From positions 1 through 6,400 of the forward strand of contig CAYORM010000115.1 of assembly GCA_964406375.1 (NCBI GenBank): a stretch of 6,400 bases of DNA. Direction: 5' to 3'. Within the stretch, counting starts at the first letter, position 1. Every line of letters starts with the position of its first letter. The DNA comes from CAYORM01 sp964406375 (GTDB lineage: Bacteria; Pseudomonadota; Alphaproteobacteria; DSM-16000; Inquilinaceae). Of this stretch, positions 6,373 to 6,400 are shown piece after piece. A model generated the notes under the pieces. It made no database searches, was not told the DNA's origin, and saw only the letters and a program-made list of their open reading frames with translations. The translations under genes and the position numbers were made by a program.

Positions 6373-6400
6373 ATGGCCGGCCGCACGGCGAGCGTTTCGC
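6373..6400 (+). CDS. hisB: Start of a gene running off the window, probably HisB (imidazoleglycerol-phosphate dehydratase)
   Basis: Only nine full codons are visible and read MAGRTASVS, with the next codon starting with C (MAGRTASVSR if Arg). Rhizobial HisB proteins begin with a similar short variable leader ending in a V/I-x-R-x-T-x-E-T segment, and in that group hisB lies divergently beside hslV, so HisB, the sixth-step dehydratase of histidine biosynthesis, is the likely product. A strong ribosome binding site supports the start. The identification rests on gene order and a few residues and is inference. Confidence 0.55.

Larger units (their letters stand above)
6224..6383. repeat. 12-bp inverted repeat across the hslV/hisB divergent region
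   Basis: CGGCCGGCCATG at 6224-6235 is exactly repeated in inverted form, CATGGCCGGCCG, at 6372-6383. A further GCCGGCCGGCC lies between them at 6273-6283, within the candidate hslV promoter spacer. The left arm lies in the presumed hslV leader and the right arm covers the start codon of the plus-strand gene. The low-complexity GC core makes chance a real possibility. Confidence 0.5.

Overview
The window is a gene-dense, high-GC stretch with the sequence style and gene order of an alphaproteobacterium, most likely Hyphomicrobiales (rhizobia/Brucella group). Three things suggest this: HslV and HslU sequences of rhizobial type, a DUF1402-type protein beside hslU, and hslV facing away from what looks like the first codons of hisB. 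No mobile element, tRNA, rRNA or CRISPR array is visible, so this reads as ordinary chromosomal core with some accessory genes.

Left part, plus strand (1-1510): the C-terminal part of a large malic enzyme of the MaeB/DME/TME type, including its whole phosphotransacetylase-like domain, is followed after 15 bp by a 78-residue stand-alone Lrp/AsnC ligand-binding (RAM) domain protein. These two probably form one transcription unit. Its end overlaps the end of the opposing operon by 14 bp.

Middle and right part, minus strand (6203 down to 1497): a compact cluster reads hslV, a GNAT acetyltransferase, a ten-helix membrane protein, hslU, then an exported DUF1402-type protein. hslV and hslU encode the peptidase and the AAA+ unfoldase of the HslVU (ClpYQ) protease. 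They are separated by two accessory genes, yet short gaps and stop/start overlaps suggest one polycistronic message. The last gene shows the three motif blocks of a lysozyme-like (SLT) lytic transglycosylase, which gives a testable function for a protein of unknown role.

Right edge (6204-6400): a 169-bp divergent control region carries a candidate hslV promoter, a good hslV ribosome binding site, a 12-bp inverted repeat and a good ribosome binding site in front of a start codon reading MAGRTASVSR, probably hisB. The most notable observations are the transglycosylase-like reading of the DUF1402 protein, the splitting of hslV from hslU with hslU apparently dependent on translational coupling, and a 22-codon open frame that exactly bridges two operon genes.
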